Shown piece after piece: positions 1-7,922 of a stretch of 64,000 bases of DNA. The stretch's first letter is position 1; each line of letters begins with the position of its first letter. Below the pieces are notes generated by a model that was not told the origin of the DNA, ran no database searches, and worked only from the letters and a program-made list of their open reading frames with translations. Made by a program: the position numbers and the translations under genes. Origin of the DNA: DATESN01 sp035270785 (GTDB lineage: Bacteria; Bacillota; Clostridia; Lachnospirales; Lachnospiraceae); NCBI GenBank assembly GCA_035270785.1, contig DATESN010000106.1, forward strand, positions 62,001 to 126,000. Direction: 5' to 3'.

Positions 1-353
1 GCGATGGAGATCATATGATTGGATCGAAATTGTGTGTAAAAGACAGATATGAGTGAGATAATGACGATGGGCGGAATGGAGGTTCCAATTACCGCTACAA
101 GGGAACCGAGAATGCCATTCATTCGATAACCTAATATTACGGATGCATTAATGGGAATTGGTCCAGGAGATGACTGAGCAATTGCCGTAATATCTAACAT
201 TTCATCCTCTTCAAACCAATGAAGTTCTTCTACAAACTTTTTTTTCATAAGTGAAACAATGACAAATCCACCACCAAAGGTAAATGCACTTAAAGTGAAC
301 GTTGCTCTAAATAATTGCCAAAGCAGTTGTCTTTTATTTTGATACGGTTTCAT
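1..353 (-). CDS. Chromate transporter (CHR family), N-terminal part
   Basis: The reverse strand encodes an open protein beginning MKPYQNKRQLLWQLFR and running off the left edge of the window (about 117 residues visible). It shows the CHR-family N-terminal features: a first membrane segment with FTFGGG, the conserved QSSPGPIPINASV stretch and a GYR following it, then a second hydrophobic segment. CHR proteins are membrane transporters linked to chromate/sulfate export; clostridial members are often two half-size proteins, and which type this is cannot be seen. The ATG is preceded on its own strand by AGGAG at good spacing, so the start is firm. It is divergent from the subtilase gene. Family call is confident; the actual substrate is not known. 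Confidence 0.85.
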   Translation of the reverse strand, partial: MKPYQNKRQLLWQLFRATFTLSAFTFGGGFVIVSLMKKKFVEELHWFEEDEMLDITAIAQSSPGPIPINASVILGYRMNGILGSLVAVIGTSIPPIVIISLISVFYTQFRSNHMISI

Positions 354-505
354 GGTATTCTCCTGTTTTCTATCTTTTTTATGATTTGAATGTTAAGAAA
401 TCATCTTCTTAAGTTCTTACTTATCATAATCCCATTTATTCCATAAGTAAAATATGCAATTTATATCAAACTGATAGGTAAAAGATATAGGGTTATTTAT
501 AAAAC

Positions 506-547
506 TGCAAGCAAACTAGAAGGACAAAATAAATGGCTTGCATTTTT
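506..547 (+). terminator. Hairpin with T-run in the divergent chrA/subtilase gap
   Basis: TGCAAGC (506-512) pairs with GCTTGCA (536-542) and is followed by TTTTT. It looks like a weak intrinsic terminator on the + strand, yet no + gene lies upstream of it. The long 23-nt loop lowers confidence. Confidence 0.35.
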
Positions 548-562
548 AGAATGTACAAATTA

Positions 563-594
563 AAAAGATTTAATCTTACAGGATTGAATCTTTT
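563..594. other. 13-bp hairpin in the leader of the subtilase gene
   Basis: AAAAGATTTAATC (563-575) pairs with GATTGAATCTTTT (582-594) through one G-T wobble, with a 6-nt loop. It lies 45 bp before the subtilase start. Together with the hairpin at 506-547 it makes this 285-bp divergent gap unusually structured. It may be a leader hairpin, an old terminator or a small-RNA end; nothing decides between these. Confidence 0.4.
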
Positions 595-638
595 ATTATA
601 TACATAAGATATAACAATGAATAGGATGCGGTAGTTGT

Positions 639-2408
639 ATGGATAGCCAGAAAATAGAAAATCTTTTAAACTTAAGTCTAAATGCTACGATGGAAGAACG
701 AGATAAATCACTTATATTAAATGTAGGATTTGATCAGGTAGATAGAACGTGGGAATTAATTGTTAAGTATCATGGAGATTTGGAAAAAATAGCTTCGGAA
801 GCCATTCGAGTTGAAGTTTTGGCAGCAGGATATGCCATTGTTACTTTACCAGAAAGTTTAATTCAAGCATTTACTGCGTTGGATGAAGTCGAGTATATTG
901 AGAAACCAAAGAGTTTATTCTTTAGTGAAAATAATGCGAAGGCAGCTTCTTGTATCTCCCCAGTTACAAATAACGAACCGTTTTTATCAGGAAAAGGAAC
1001 AATTGTAGCAGTTATTGATAGTGGTATTGATTATATCAATATGGACTTTAGAAATAGCGATGGGACTACAAGGATATTAAGCTTATGGGATCAAACGATT
1101 GCCCCTGACGCTGAGAAAGGATGGCGTTCTCCACAAGGATTTTCTATGGGTGTGGAATTTACAAAGGAGCAAATTGATGAAGCATTAAGACAGCCTACTG
1201 TGCAAGAAACCTATGTACGTGTGCCTAGCAGGGATGGTTCTGGTCATGGAACAGCAGTTACCGGTATCGCAGCAGGAAACGGAACATTATCTGGAGGATT
1301 GTATAAAGGTGTGGCAGTAGAAAGTAATCTTATGATTGTTAAGCTGGGTATTCCAGTACTTGGTTTTTTTCCAAGAACTACCGAATTAATGAGGGCATTA
1401 GCTTATGTTGTTAGAAAGTCTGTAGAATATAATATGCCAATTGCTATCAATTTAAGCTTTGGAAATACGTATGGTGCACATGATGGTACATCTTTACTAG
1501 AAAGGTATATTGATAATATATCTGAAATAGGCAAAAATGTCATTTGTGTAGGAAGTGGAAATGAAGGAAATGTAAGCGGGCATGTATCAGGGGTACTAAA
1601 GGAAAAAACAACAATAGAATTAGCAATATCCAATTATGAATTGACGTTAAGTGTTCAAATATGGAAGAATTATAATGATAACTTTAATATTACAATTGCT
1701 TCCCCCAGTGGAAAGTCCTTTTTAATTCCCCTACATGAAAGCGGAACCCACAGGGAGGTTATGGATCATACGCAATTATTAATTTATGTAGGTGAGCCTA
1801 CTCCTTATAGCGTTAAACAAGAAATATTTATAGATTTTATTCCAGTGAATACCTACATTGGTGATGGAGTGTGGGGATTTATTATGGAACCTGTGGACAT
1901 TTCACAAGGAGATTATAATTTTTATTTGCCAAGTCAATCAGCACGAAATATAACGACAGGATTTTATGCTCCTGCGGCCGATACAACACTAACGATACCA
2001 TCCACTGCAGGAAAGGTAATAACCATAGGTGCATATAACTCAAATTTACAGGCTTATGCTGATTTTTCAGGTCGTGGATATGTCCTAATTGATGAAAGAA
2101 GTGGCTCCCGAAAAGTTTCAAGTGTGAAACCAGACATTGTGGCACCTGGTGTAAATATTATGACAACTTCGGCAAGTGGTGGATATGATGCAGTAACTGG
2201 AACTTCTTTTGCGACCCCTTTTGTAACTGGTTCTGCATCGCTTATGATGGAATGGGGAATCGTAATGGGAAATGACCCTTATTTGTATGGAGAGAAAGTG
2301 AAGGCGTATCTAATCAAAGGAGCCAGACGTATTCCAGGATTTGTACAATGGCCCAATGCCCAGATGGGCTGGGGAACGTTGTGCGTAAAAGATAGTTTGC
2401 CTTTGTAA
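639..2408 (+). CDS. Subtilisin-like S8 serine peptidase (Csp-type)
   Basis: A 589-residue subtilase. The catalytic triad is visible and complete: D127 in AVIDSGIDY, H203 in GSGHGTAVTGIAAG, and S523 in GTSFATPFVTG. About 100 residues precede the catalytic domain and resemble a pro-region. Between the His and Ser blocks lies a long beta-rich insertion (roughly residues 310-450), as in the clostridial Csp proteases that process the cortex hydrolase SleC during spore germination. No signal peptide is seen, which also fits the Csp group. Because the triad is intact it would be a CspB-like active enzyme, not a CspC-type pseudoprotease. It stands alone: divergent from chrA, followed by a weak terminator and the regulator of the hcp cluster. 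Germination role is inferred from family only. Confidence 0.9.
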   Translation: MDSQKIENLLNLSLNATMEERDKSLILNVGFDQVDRTWELIVKYHGDLEKIASEAIRVEVLAAGYAIVTLPESLIQAFTALDEVEYIEKPKSLFFSENNAKAASCISPVTNNEPFLSGKGTIVAVIDSGIDYINMDFRNSDGTTRILSLWDQTIAPDAEKGWRSPQGFSMGVEFTKEQIDEALRQPTVQETYVRVPSRDGSGHGTAVTGIAAGNGTLSGGLYKGVAVESNLMIVKLGIPVLGFFPRTTELMRALAYVVRKSVEYNMPIAINLSFGNTYGAHDGTSLLERYIDNISEIGKNVICVGSGNEGNVSGHVSGVLKEKTTIELAISNYELTLSVQIWKNYNDNFNITIASPSGKSFLIPLHESGTHREVMDHTQLLIYVGEPTPYSVKQEIFIDFIPVNTYIGDGVWGFIMEPVDISQGDYNFYLPSQSARNITTGFYAPAADTTLTIPSTAGKVITIGAYNSNLQAYADFSGRGYVLIDERSGSRKVSSVKPDIVAPGVNIMTTSASGGYDAVTGTSFATPFVTGSASLMMEWGIVMGNDPYLYGEKVKAYLIKGARRIPGFVQWPNAQMGWGTLCVKDSLPL

Positions 2409-2425
2409 AAGTGGGCAAATATCAT

Positions 2426-2443
2426 GGATGCTTCATCCTTTTT
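2426..2443 (+). terminator. Weak terminator after the subtilase gene
   Basis: GGATG (2426-2430) and CATCC (2434-2438) form a 5-bp stem with a 3-nt loop followed by TTTTT. The stem is short, so termination may be partial. Confidence 0.4.
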
Positions 2444-2537
2444 ATTTATATGGTAGAATTGAGAAGAATGATCTATTATAATAAACATAAAGTTAATGAA
2501 ATGTATGTTAATTATAAGAGAATAATAGGAGAAATCG

Positions 2538-3224
2538 ATGCATAAAAACGTTACGCAAATATTAGCAGAAAGCAAGTTATGCAGGGGAATGACAGAAGAA
2601 CAAATTGTGGAATTGTTAAAAAGTAGTATAACCAAGCTATCTGTATACCAAAAAAACGAAACTATTTTTAGAGAGGGTGAAAAATCTACTAAACTCTATG
2701 TATTAGTTGAGGGAAAAATATTAATTGGGAAAGATACCGCATCAGGTAAAAGGATAATCATTACTAGTATTGAAAAAGAGGGGGATCTATTCAGCGAAGT
2801 TTATCTATTTATTGAAAGAGAGCGTTATGATATGTACGCAATTGCAACAGAAAAATCGGTGGTCTTAGAAATCTCGAATCAAATGTTTTTAATGCGTGAG
2901 GAAAATATGAATTATATTCATATTTTTATCATGAAAAATCTATTAAAAGTATTTGCTGAAAAAGCATTTATGATGAATAATAAAATTAAAATTCTTGGCA
3001 GTGGAAATTTACGAGAACGAATTGTAAAGTTTTTGTTTCGGGAAGAAAAGATAGATGGAAGCATAAACCTTTCGATTACTAGGGAAGAAATGGCTGATTA
3101 TTTAGGCATTACTAGACCCTCTTTATCAAGAGAATTAGGTAAAATGCAAGAAGAAGGTATCATTCAAATAAATGCGCATTCCATCTTAATTTTAAACAGA
3201 GAATTATTTGACGTCTATTTATAA
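2538..3224 (+). CDS. Crp/Fnr-family transcription regulator, probable regulator of hcp
   Basis: A 228-residue protein with an N-terminal cyclic-nucleotide-binding-type beta roll (about residues 15-130, with GEKSTKLYVLVEGKILIG), a long dimerisation helix and a C-terminal winged HTH (about 160-220; the recognition region contains SITREEMADYLGITRPSLSREL). There is no N-terminal cysteine cluster like that of Fnr. Genes of this type commonly sit beside hybrid cluster protein genes in clostridia (HcpR-like) and respond to nitrosative stress. The hcp gene starts 99 bp downstream on the same strand, and a Crp-like palindrome lies in the gap. A TATAAT sequence at 2477-2482 is a possible -10 element for this gene, but no matching -35 is seen. 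The link to nitrosative stress is inferred from the neighbour. Confidence 0.88.
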   Translation: MHKNVTQILAESKLCRGMTEEQIVELLKSSITKLSVYQKNETIFREGEKSTKLYVLVEGKILIGKDTASGKRIIITSIEKEGDLFSEVYLFIERERYDMYAIATEKSVVLEISNQMFLMREENMNYIHIFIMKNLLKVFAEKAFMMNNKIKILGSGNLRERIVKFLFREEKIDGSINLSITREEMADYLGITRPSLSRELGKMQEEGIIQINAHSILILNRELFDVYL

Positions 3225-3236
3225 AATTGAGGATGT

Positions 3237-3278
3237 GTAACAAATGTTACCGATATTAAGATAACCATTTGATAGGAT
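3237..3278 (+). promoter_or_regulatory. Probable Crp/Fnr operator and hcp promoter
   Basis: GTAACA-AA-TGTTAC (3237-3250) is a perfect palindrome with 6-bp arms. A plausible -10 element TAGGAT lies at 3273-3278, with no good -35 element, as expected for an activator-dependent promoter. If transcription starts 7 bp after it (about 3285), the palindrome is centred at -41.5, the standard class II position for Crp/Fnr activators. The regulator is encoded immediately upstream. Confidence 0.65.
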
Positions 3279-3323
3279 AAGTAGAACAAAAAAATACAGT
3301 CTTACAAATGGAGGAAATTAGAA

Positions 3324-4961
3324 GTGAAAAATAAAATGTTTTGTTTTCAATGTCAGGAAGCGGCAAAAGGGAGTGGTTGTACTCAGATGGGTGTTTGTGG
3401 TAAAACTCCTCAGGTATCAGCAATGCAAGATTTGCTTCTTTATGTTACAAAAGGAATTTCAGAGATAACCACCCAATTACGTTTGGAAGGAAAAAATATA
3501 GATAAAGAAGTAAATCACCTAATCACATGGAACTTATTTATAACCATTACCAACGCTAACTTCCACGAACAAGCAATTATTGAAAGAATAGAGAGAACCA
3601 TTGTAACGAAAGAAAATCTATTTCATCTTTTAGATAAAAAAGAAAATATGTCAGATGCAGCAACATGGAAAGCAACATCAAAAGAAGAAATGGACGAAAA
3701 AGCTTCAGTAGTCGGAGTACTTGCTACAGAAGATGAGGATATTAAAAGCCTAAGAGAATTAATTATTTATGGATTAAAAGGACTTTGTGCCTATATGAAA
3801 CACGGGAATGTCTTAGGAAAAGAAAACGAAGCGGTGGATGCATTTGTGCAGCAAGCCTTGGCTAAAATGATGGATGATTCTTTAAGCGTAGAAGAATTAA
3901 TTGCCCTTACTCTTGAAACGGGAAGTTTTGGGGTGCAGGGAATGGCACTTTTAGATGAAGCAAATACATCAGAATACGGACATCCTGAGATGACAAAGGT
4001 TGATTTAGGAGTAAGAAAGAATCCTGGAATCCTTGTGTCAGGACATGATTTAAAAGACTTAGAAATGTTGCTAAAACAAACGGAAGGAACTGGCATTGAT
4101 ATCTATACCCATTCCGAGATGTTACCAGCCCAATATTATCCAGCTTTTAAGAAATATACTCATTTTGCAGGAAATTATGGTAATGCATGGTGGAAACAAA
4201 AAGAAGAGTTTCAAAGTTTTAATGGCCCAATCCTTATGACTACAAACTGTGTTGTTCCACCGGCAGCATCATATAAAGAACGCCTATTTACAACAGGAAG
4301 TGCTGGCATTGAAGGATGTCAACATATTGTAGGATCAGAGGGAGAAGAAAAAGACTTTTCAGCAATGATTGAAATGGCAAAAAATTGTGAATCCCCAATT
4401 GAGATAGAAACCGGTGAAATTATTGGTGGATTTGCTCATAATCAGGTGTTTGCCCTAGCGGATAAAGTAGTGGACGCTGTAAAAACCAAAGCAATTAGTA
4501 AATTTGTAGTCATGGCTGGATGCGATGGAAGATCCAATGCAAGAGATTATTATACCAATTTTGCAAAAGCACTTCCAAAAGATGCAGTTATTTTAACGGC
4601 AGGTTGTGCAAAATATAGATATATTAAACTTAATTTGGGGGATATTGGTGGAATTCCAAGAGTGTTGGATGCTGGACAATGTAACGATTCCTATTCCCTT
4701 GTATTAATTGCACTAAAACTAAAAGAGATTTTAGAATTAGAAGATGTAAATGAATTACCAATTGTTTACAATATTGCATGGTATGAGCAAAAAGCAGTGA
4801 TTGTTCTTTTATCATTACTTTCCTTAGGTGTTAAAAATATCCACTTAGGACCAACATTACCAGCATTCCTATCACCAAACGTTGCCAATGTATTAATTGA
4901 TACTTTTGGAATAGCAGGAATAACAGACGTTGAAAATGATATGAATATTTTTTTTGAATAG
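3324..4961 (+). CDS. hcp: Hybrid cluster protein (hydroxylamine reductase)
   Basis: A 545-residue protein of normal length for the strict-anaerobe class of Hcp. The N-terminal cysteine cluster is C7-x2-C10-x8-C19-x5-C25, the spacing of the class carrying a [4Fe-4S] cluster, not the enterobacterial spacing. Further conserved ligands of the hybrid Fe-S-O cluster are seen in GIEGCQHI, MAGCDGRSNARDYY, LTAGCAKYRY and DAGQCNDSYS. Hcp reduces hydroxylamine in vitro and is thought to detoxify nitric oxide. AGGAGG-like GGAGGAAA precedes the start. It is followed by two ferredoxin-type genes that could supply electrons, and preceded by its likely regulator. Confidence 0.96.
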   Translation: MKNKMFCFQCQEAAKGSGCTQMGVCGKTPQVSAMQDLLLYVTKGISEITTQLRLEGKNIDKEVNHLITWNLFITITNANFHEQAIIERIERTIVTKENLFHLLDKKENMSDAATWKATSKEEMDEKASVVGVLATEDEDIKSLRELIIYGLKGLCAYMKHGNVLGKENEAVDAFVQQALAKMMDDSLSVEELIALTLETGSFGVQGMALLDEANTSEYGHPEMTKVDLGVRKNPGILVSGHDLKDLEMLLKQTEGTGIDIYTHSEMLPAQYYPAFKKYTHFAGNYGNAWWKQKEEFQSFNGPILMTTNCVVPPAASYKERLFTTGSAGIEGCQHIVGSEGEEKDFSAMIEMAKNCESPIEIETGEIIGGFAHNQVFALADKVVDAVKTKAISKFVVMAGCDGRSNARDYYTNFAKALPKDAVILTAGCAKYRYIKLNLGDIGGIPRVLDAGQCNDSYSLVLIALKLKEILELEDVNELPIVYNIAWYEQKAVIVLLSLLSLGVKNIHLGPTLPAFLSPNVANVLIDTFGIAGITDVENDMNIFFE

Positions 4962-5002
4962 TAAAATAGATGAAAAAAGTTATATTTAAAGATAAATGCA
5001 GA

Positions 5003-5019
5003 ACACGTTTATAACGTGT
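5003..5019. promoter_or_regulatory. 7-3-7 perfect inverted repeat between hcp and the ferredoxin gene
   Basis: ACACGTT (5003-5009) and AACGTGT (5013-5019) flank TAT. It ends one base before the ribosome site (GAAGGAG, 5020-5026) of the next gene and has no T-run. It may be an operator or an mRNA hairpin that limits translation or marks a processing site. Its sequence differs from the palindrome at 3237-3250. Confidence 0.45.
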
Positions 5020-5033
5020 AGAAGGAGATAAAA

Positions 5034-5666
5034 ATGATTAGACAAATGATTAAAATAGAAGAGGATCTTTGTAATGGATGCGGCTTATGTGCTACGGCAT
5101 GTCATGAAGGGGCAATTACAATAATAAATGGGAAGGCGAAGATAATAAGGGATGATTATTGCGATGGCTTAGGAAACTGCCTTCCAGTATGCCCTACCGG
5201 TGCTATTTCATTTGAAGAAAGAGAAGCACTAGATTACGACGAAGAAGCTGTTAAGATACATCAAAAGAATCAGCAAACTAGTGAAACAAAGGAAAGCCTA
5301 AAAAGCGAACTACTGCAGTGGCCAGTACAAATTAAATTAGTGCCAGTAAACGCTCCCTATTTTGAAAATGCTAATTTACTGATTGCTGCAGATTGTACGG
5401 CATATGCCTATGCTAATTTTCATGAAGAGTTTATGAAAAAGCATATCACCATCATTGGATGTCCAAAACTTGATGAGGGAGATTACTCTGAAAAATTAGC
5501 AGAAATTATAAAAAATAATCGCATAAAGAGTGTAAAGGTATTGCGCATGGAGGTTCCATGTTGTGGTGGCCTTGAACATGCAGTGATACAGGCTTTAAAA
5601 AATAGTGGAAAAATGCTTCCATGGCAAGTTGTTACCATATCTTGTGATGGACAAATTCTAGAATAG
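5034..5666 (+). CDS. Dicluster 4Fe-4S ferredoxin-type protein linked to hcp
   Basis: A 210-residue cytoplasmic protein. The N-terminal 60 residues hold two 4Fe-4S motifs, CNGCGLCATACHEGAI and a second set with a wider first spacing (CDGLGNCLPVCPTGAI). After a charged linker, the C-terminal half (about 95-210) contains paired cysteines (IAADCTAYA, IIGCPKLD, VPCCGGLEHA), suggesting further metal or redox chemistry. Proteins of this architecture are found next to hcp in many anaerobes and are presumed electron carriers for it. The gene starts 72 bp after hcp. AGGAG at 5022-5026 fixes the first ATG as the start. Function beyond electron transfer is unknown. Confidence 0.85.
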   Translation: MIRQMIKIEEDLCNGCGLCATACHEGAITIINGKAKIIRDDYCDGLGNCLPVCPTGAISFEEREALDYDEEAVKIHQKNQQTSETKESLKSELLQWPVQIKLVPVNAPYFENANLLIAADCTAYAYANFHEEFMKKHITIIGCPKLDEGDYSEKLAEIIKNNRIKSVKVLRMEVPCCGGLEHAVIQALKNSGKMLPWQVVTISCDGQILE

Positions 5667-5689
5667 ATTTAGAGAAAGGGGAAAAGAAG

Positions 5690-5875
5690 ATGAAAGTTTC
5701 AGTAGATCAAGAAGGATGTATTGGTTGTGGGCTATGCGTAGGAATTGAACCAGGAGTATTTTTTATGAATGATGATGGTAAAGCAGAAGCAAATGATACA
5801 GTGCTTCCTGAACAGGAAGAAGGTACGTTGCAAGCAATTGAAATGTGTCCTGTTGCAGCAATTTCGGAAGAATAA
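5690..5875 (+). CDS. Small ferredoxin, single 4Fe-4S type
   Basis: A 61-residue acidic protein with CIGCGLCVGIEPGVF near the N-terminus and CPVAAI near the C-terminus. Three cysteines of the first motif plus the final CP cysteine would hold one [4Fe-4S] cluster, as in the small ferredoxins of Thermotoga and clostridia. It follows the dicluster protein by 23 bp and ends the hcp cluster before a terminator. It probably serves as the electron donor for Hcp, but could serve general metabolism. Confidence 0.9.
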   Translation: MKVSVDQEGCIGCGLCVGIEPGVFFMNDDGKAEANDTVLPEQEEGTLQAIEMCPVAAISEE

Positions 5876-5903
5876 AATTTTAATTACAAATTCACTTAAA
5901 AAG

Positions 5904-5945
5904 ACAACATCCCATGTATAGAATGAATGAGATGTTGTTTTTTTA
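5904..5945 (+). terminator. Intrinsic terminator of the hcp cluster
   Basis: ACAACATC (5904-5911) pairs with GATGTTGT (5931-5938) and is followed by a T-rich tract (5937-5944). Confidence 0.7.
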
Positions 5946-5987
5946 TATAAACCAACTTAGTGACGTGGTGTTTTGTTGAAGAAATAA

Positions 5988-6016
5988 TTGACTTAAATTC
6001 CATAAAAAGGTATAAT
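5988..6016 (+). promoter_or_regulatory. Strong sigma-A promoter for the riboswitch operon
   Basis: TTGACT (5988-5993) and TATAAT (6011-6016) are separated by exactly 17 bp. The predicted start at about 6023 is 3 nt before the riboswitch aptamer, so the aptamer begins almost at the 5' end of the transcript. Confidence 0.88.
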
Positions 6017-6025
6017 TTAAGTTAT

Positions 6026-6093
6026 ATTAGCAAAACAAATGAAAGTTTGTGACGCAAAACTAGAGGGCCTGTAAAATGGTAGCCAGCTGCAAT
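6026..6093 (+). promoter_or_regulatory. Cyclic di-GMP-I riboswitch (GEMM-I) aptamer
   Basis: The conserved GEMM-I core is recognisable in order. The P1 arm ATTAGCA (6026-6032) pairs with TGCAAT (6088-6093) around a bulged A. The P2 hairpin has ACAAA/TTTGT arms and a GAAA tetraloop at 6041-6044. The near-invariant GACGCAAA follows (6051-6058), then GGGCCT in P3 (6065-6070), and ATGGTAGCC (6076-6084) closes the core. The family senses c-di-GMP. An alternative pairing, TAGCCA (6080-6085) with TGGCTA (6100-6105), would break the aptamer and could be the switching step. Whether ligand turns the genes off or on cannot be read with certainty; a terminator directly after the aptamer is compatible with ligand-induced termination. 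Confidence 0.92.
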
Positions 6094-6104
6094 TTTATTT
6101 GGCT

Positions 6105-6135
6105 AACATTGTATAGTAATATACAGTGTTTTTTT
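6105..6135 (+). terminator. Riboswitch expression-platform terminator
   Basis: An 11-bp stem (6105-6115 with 6120-6130, one G-T pair) closed by a GTAA tetraloop and followed by TTTTTTT. It lies 12 nt after the aptamer and 70 nt before the start codon, so it can control transcription read-through. Confidence 0.85.
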
Positions 6136-6206
6136 CTACATAAAATAGTTTATATAAAGTCATGAATGACGTTTCTTCACACAGATAGAAGGAGGTTATT
6201 AAGTAT

Positions 6207-7853
6207 ATGAGAAAAAATTATGTTTCAGTAATTTCAGCAATTATGCTAGCACTCATGTTAGGGTTTTGGGGAATCGGAAACAGTGGGGCCAATCAGGTAA
6301 TAGCTGCACCAACATATAGTGCTGGTATTGTATACTGTGGCATTAATACAGATGGAAAAACGGTATCCGTCATTGCAAATACCCCTACCCTTCCAGGAAG
6401 TGATACGGGGTTTTACTATTTATTTGAGGAAGCAACCTATGCTACAGGACTTACAGGCAATTATATTGCAACCGTTCCAGCTAATACCACGGTAACGTTT
6501 ACCTTTGACTTATTAAAAAATCAAGTGGGTTCAAGATTATTCTCAAAATTTGCAGTTGCAACCATTCAAGGAGGAAAATGGGTGGAACTTAGTTCTCCCT
6601 GCTACATTACGAATCCAGAGGCGATTGCAACAAAGACGACACCACGCACAGTGACGACATCTAAAAAAGGATTACATATAGATCCAAGCAGACTCCTAAC
6701 GGCAGAATTAAATGATTTAGGAGTTCAGCATGCAGTATATAATATTCCCTTATCCAATATATTAGGGGCAACAACAAATGCAAGTTATCCAACGATTAAC
6801 TATGTATACAATGGGAAGGGTTATCAATTTAATGGGCTAGTAGTTGCAGAGTATGATTTTGTTTTTAGTAATTTAATGAAAAAGGGTATTTCAGCAACGG
6901 CTATTTTATTAAATAATTATTCTCCTAATTTTGTTCAATTAATTCATCCACTAGCAAGGGATGGCTTTGTTTGTAGCTATTATGCATTTAATACAGCAGA
7001 ACAATCAGGAGTAGAATATCTTGCAGCAATTGGTTCCTTTCTTTCCCAAAGATATAATGGACAAAATGTCAGTTTTGGAAAAGTAGATAATTGGGTTATC
7101 GGGAATGAAGTTACAGCAAGAACACAATGGAACTATATTCAATCCATGAGTTTAGATGCTTATGTTGAGGAATATGCAAAAGCAGTACGGTTATTTTATA
7201 CAGCAATCAAAAGTGAAAACGCAAATGCCAATATCTATATATCCATTGATCAACAGTGGGATAGAAATAGAAAAGGTACAGAAAATTATGATGGAAAAGA
7301 TGTAGTGTATTCATTAAATGCAAATATTCTAAGCAAAGGAAATATTGATTGGGGCATAGCCTGTCATCCTCATCCTGTGCCATTAACCTGGGCTCCATTC
7401 TGGAAATTACCATCTAATTACGCACGGATGAAATTGGTTTCTCATACAGAAAATTCAAAGTTCCTAACTATGGAAAATATCGAAATATTAACAGACTTAA
7501 TGTGTAAGCCAGAAATGATTTCACCAACGGGTCAAGTTAGATCCATCATTGTAAGTGAAGTGGGGTATACATCAACACAGGGGCAGGAATATCAAGCAGC
7601 TGCATTTACCTATGGATACCTACAAGCAGCATATAATCAGTACATAGATGCTTTTATTCTTTCTAATGAGACTGATTCTGCGGTAGAAGTTGCGCAAGGG
7701 CTATCCTTTGGACTTACAAATCTGGATGGAACTCACAAATTAGTGTATGATTTTTATAAATATGTTGATACTTCTAATGCAATTACCTATACCGATTATT
7801 CAAAAGCAGTTATAGGAATAGCGGATTGGGGAAAAGTTATTTATGCAAGATAG
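6207..7853 (+). CDS. Secreted glycoside-hydrolase-like protein (DUF5722-like)
   Basis: A 548-residue exported protein. Residues 1-34 form a typical signal peptide with a basic start, a hydrophobic core and an A-x-A-like end (VIAAP). Residues 35-135 look like a small beta domain. From about residue 145 the protein resembles the DUF5722 family of predicted TIM-barrel glycosidases: VIGNEV contains E301 and VSEVGYTS contains E451, suitable as acid/base and nucleophile of a clan GH-A-type barrel. The substrate is unknown. The gene is the first after the c-di-GMP riboswitch and is followed 69 bp later by an SGNH esterase, suggesting joint action on an exopolysaccharide or plant glycan. AGGAGG precedes the start. 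The enzymatic assignment is inferred. Confidence 0.85.
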   Translation: MRKNYVSVISAIMLALMLGFWGIGNSGANQVIAAPTYSAGIVYCGINTDGKTVSVIANTPTLPGSDTGFYYLFEEATYATGLTGNYIATVPANTTVTFTFDLLKNQVGSRLFSKFAVATIQGGKWVELSSPCYITNPEAIATKTTPRTVTTSKKGLHIDPSRLLTAELNDLGVQHAVYNIPLSNILGATTNASYPTINYVYNGKGYQFNGLVVAEYDFVFSNLMKKGISATAILLNNYSPNFVQLIHPLARDGFVCSYYAFNTAEQSGVEYLAAIGSFLSQRYNGQNVSFGKVDNWVIGNEVTARTQWNYIQSMSLDAYVEEYAKAVRLFYTAIKSENANANIYISIDQQWDRNRKGTENYDGKDVVYSLNANILSKGNIDWGIACHPHPVPLTWAPFWKLPSNYARMKLVSHTENSKFLTMENIEILTDLMCKPEMISPTGQVRSIIVSEVGYTSTQGQEYQAAAFTYGYLQAAYNQYIDAFILSNETDSAVEVAQGLSFGLTNLDGTHKLVYDFYKYVDTSNAITYTDYSKAVIGIADWGKVIYAR

Positions 7854-7922
7854 TTCTATTGTACAAAAAAGAAATGATGTTGAAAATATAAGTTGGCTTT
7901 TTCATTAGAAAGGAAGATTGGC

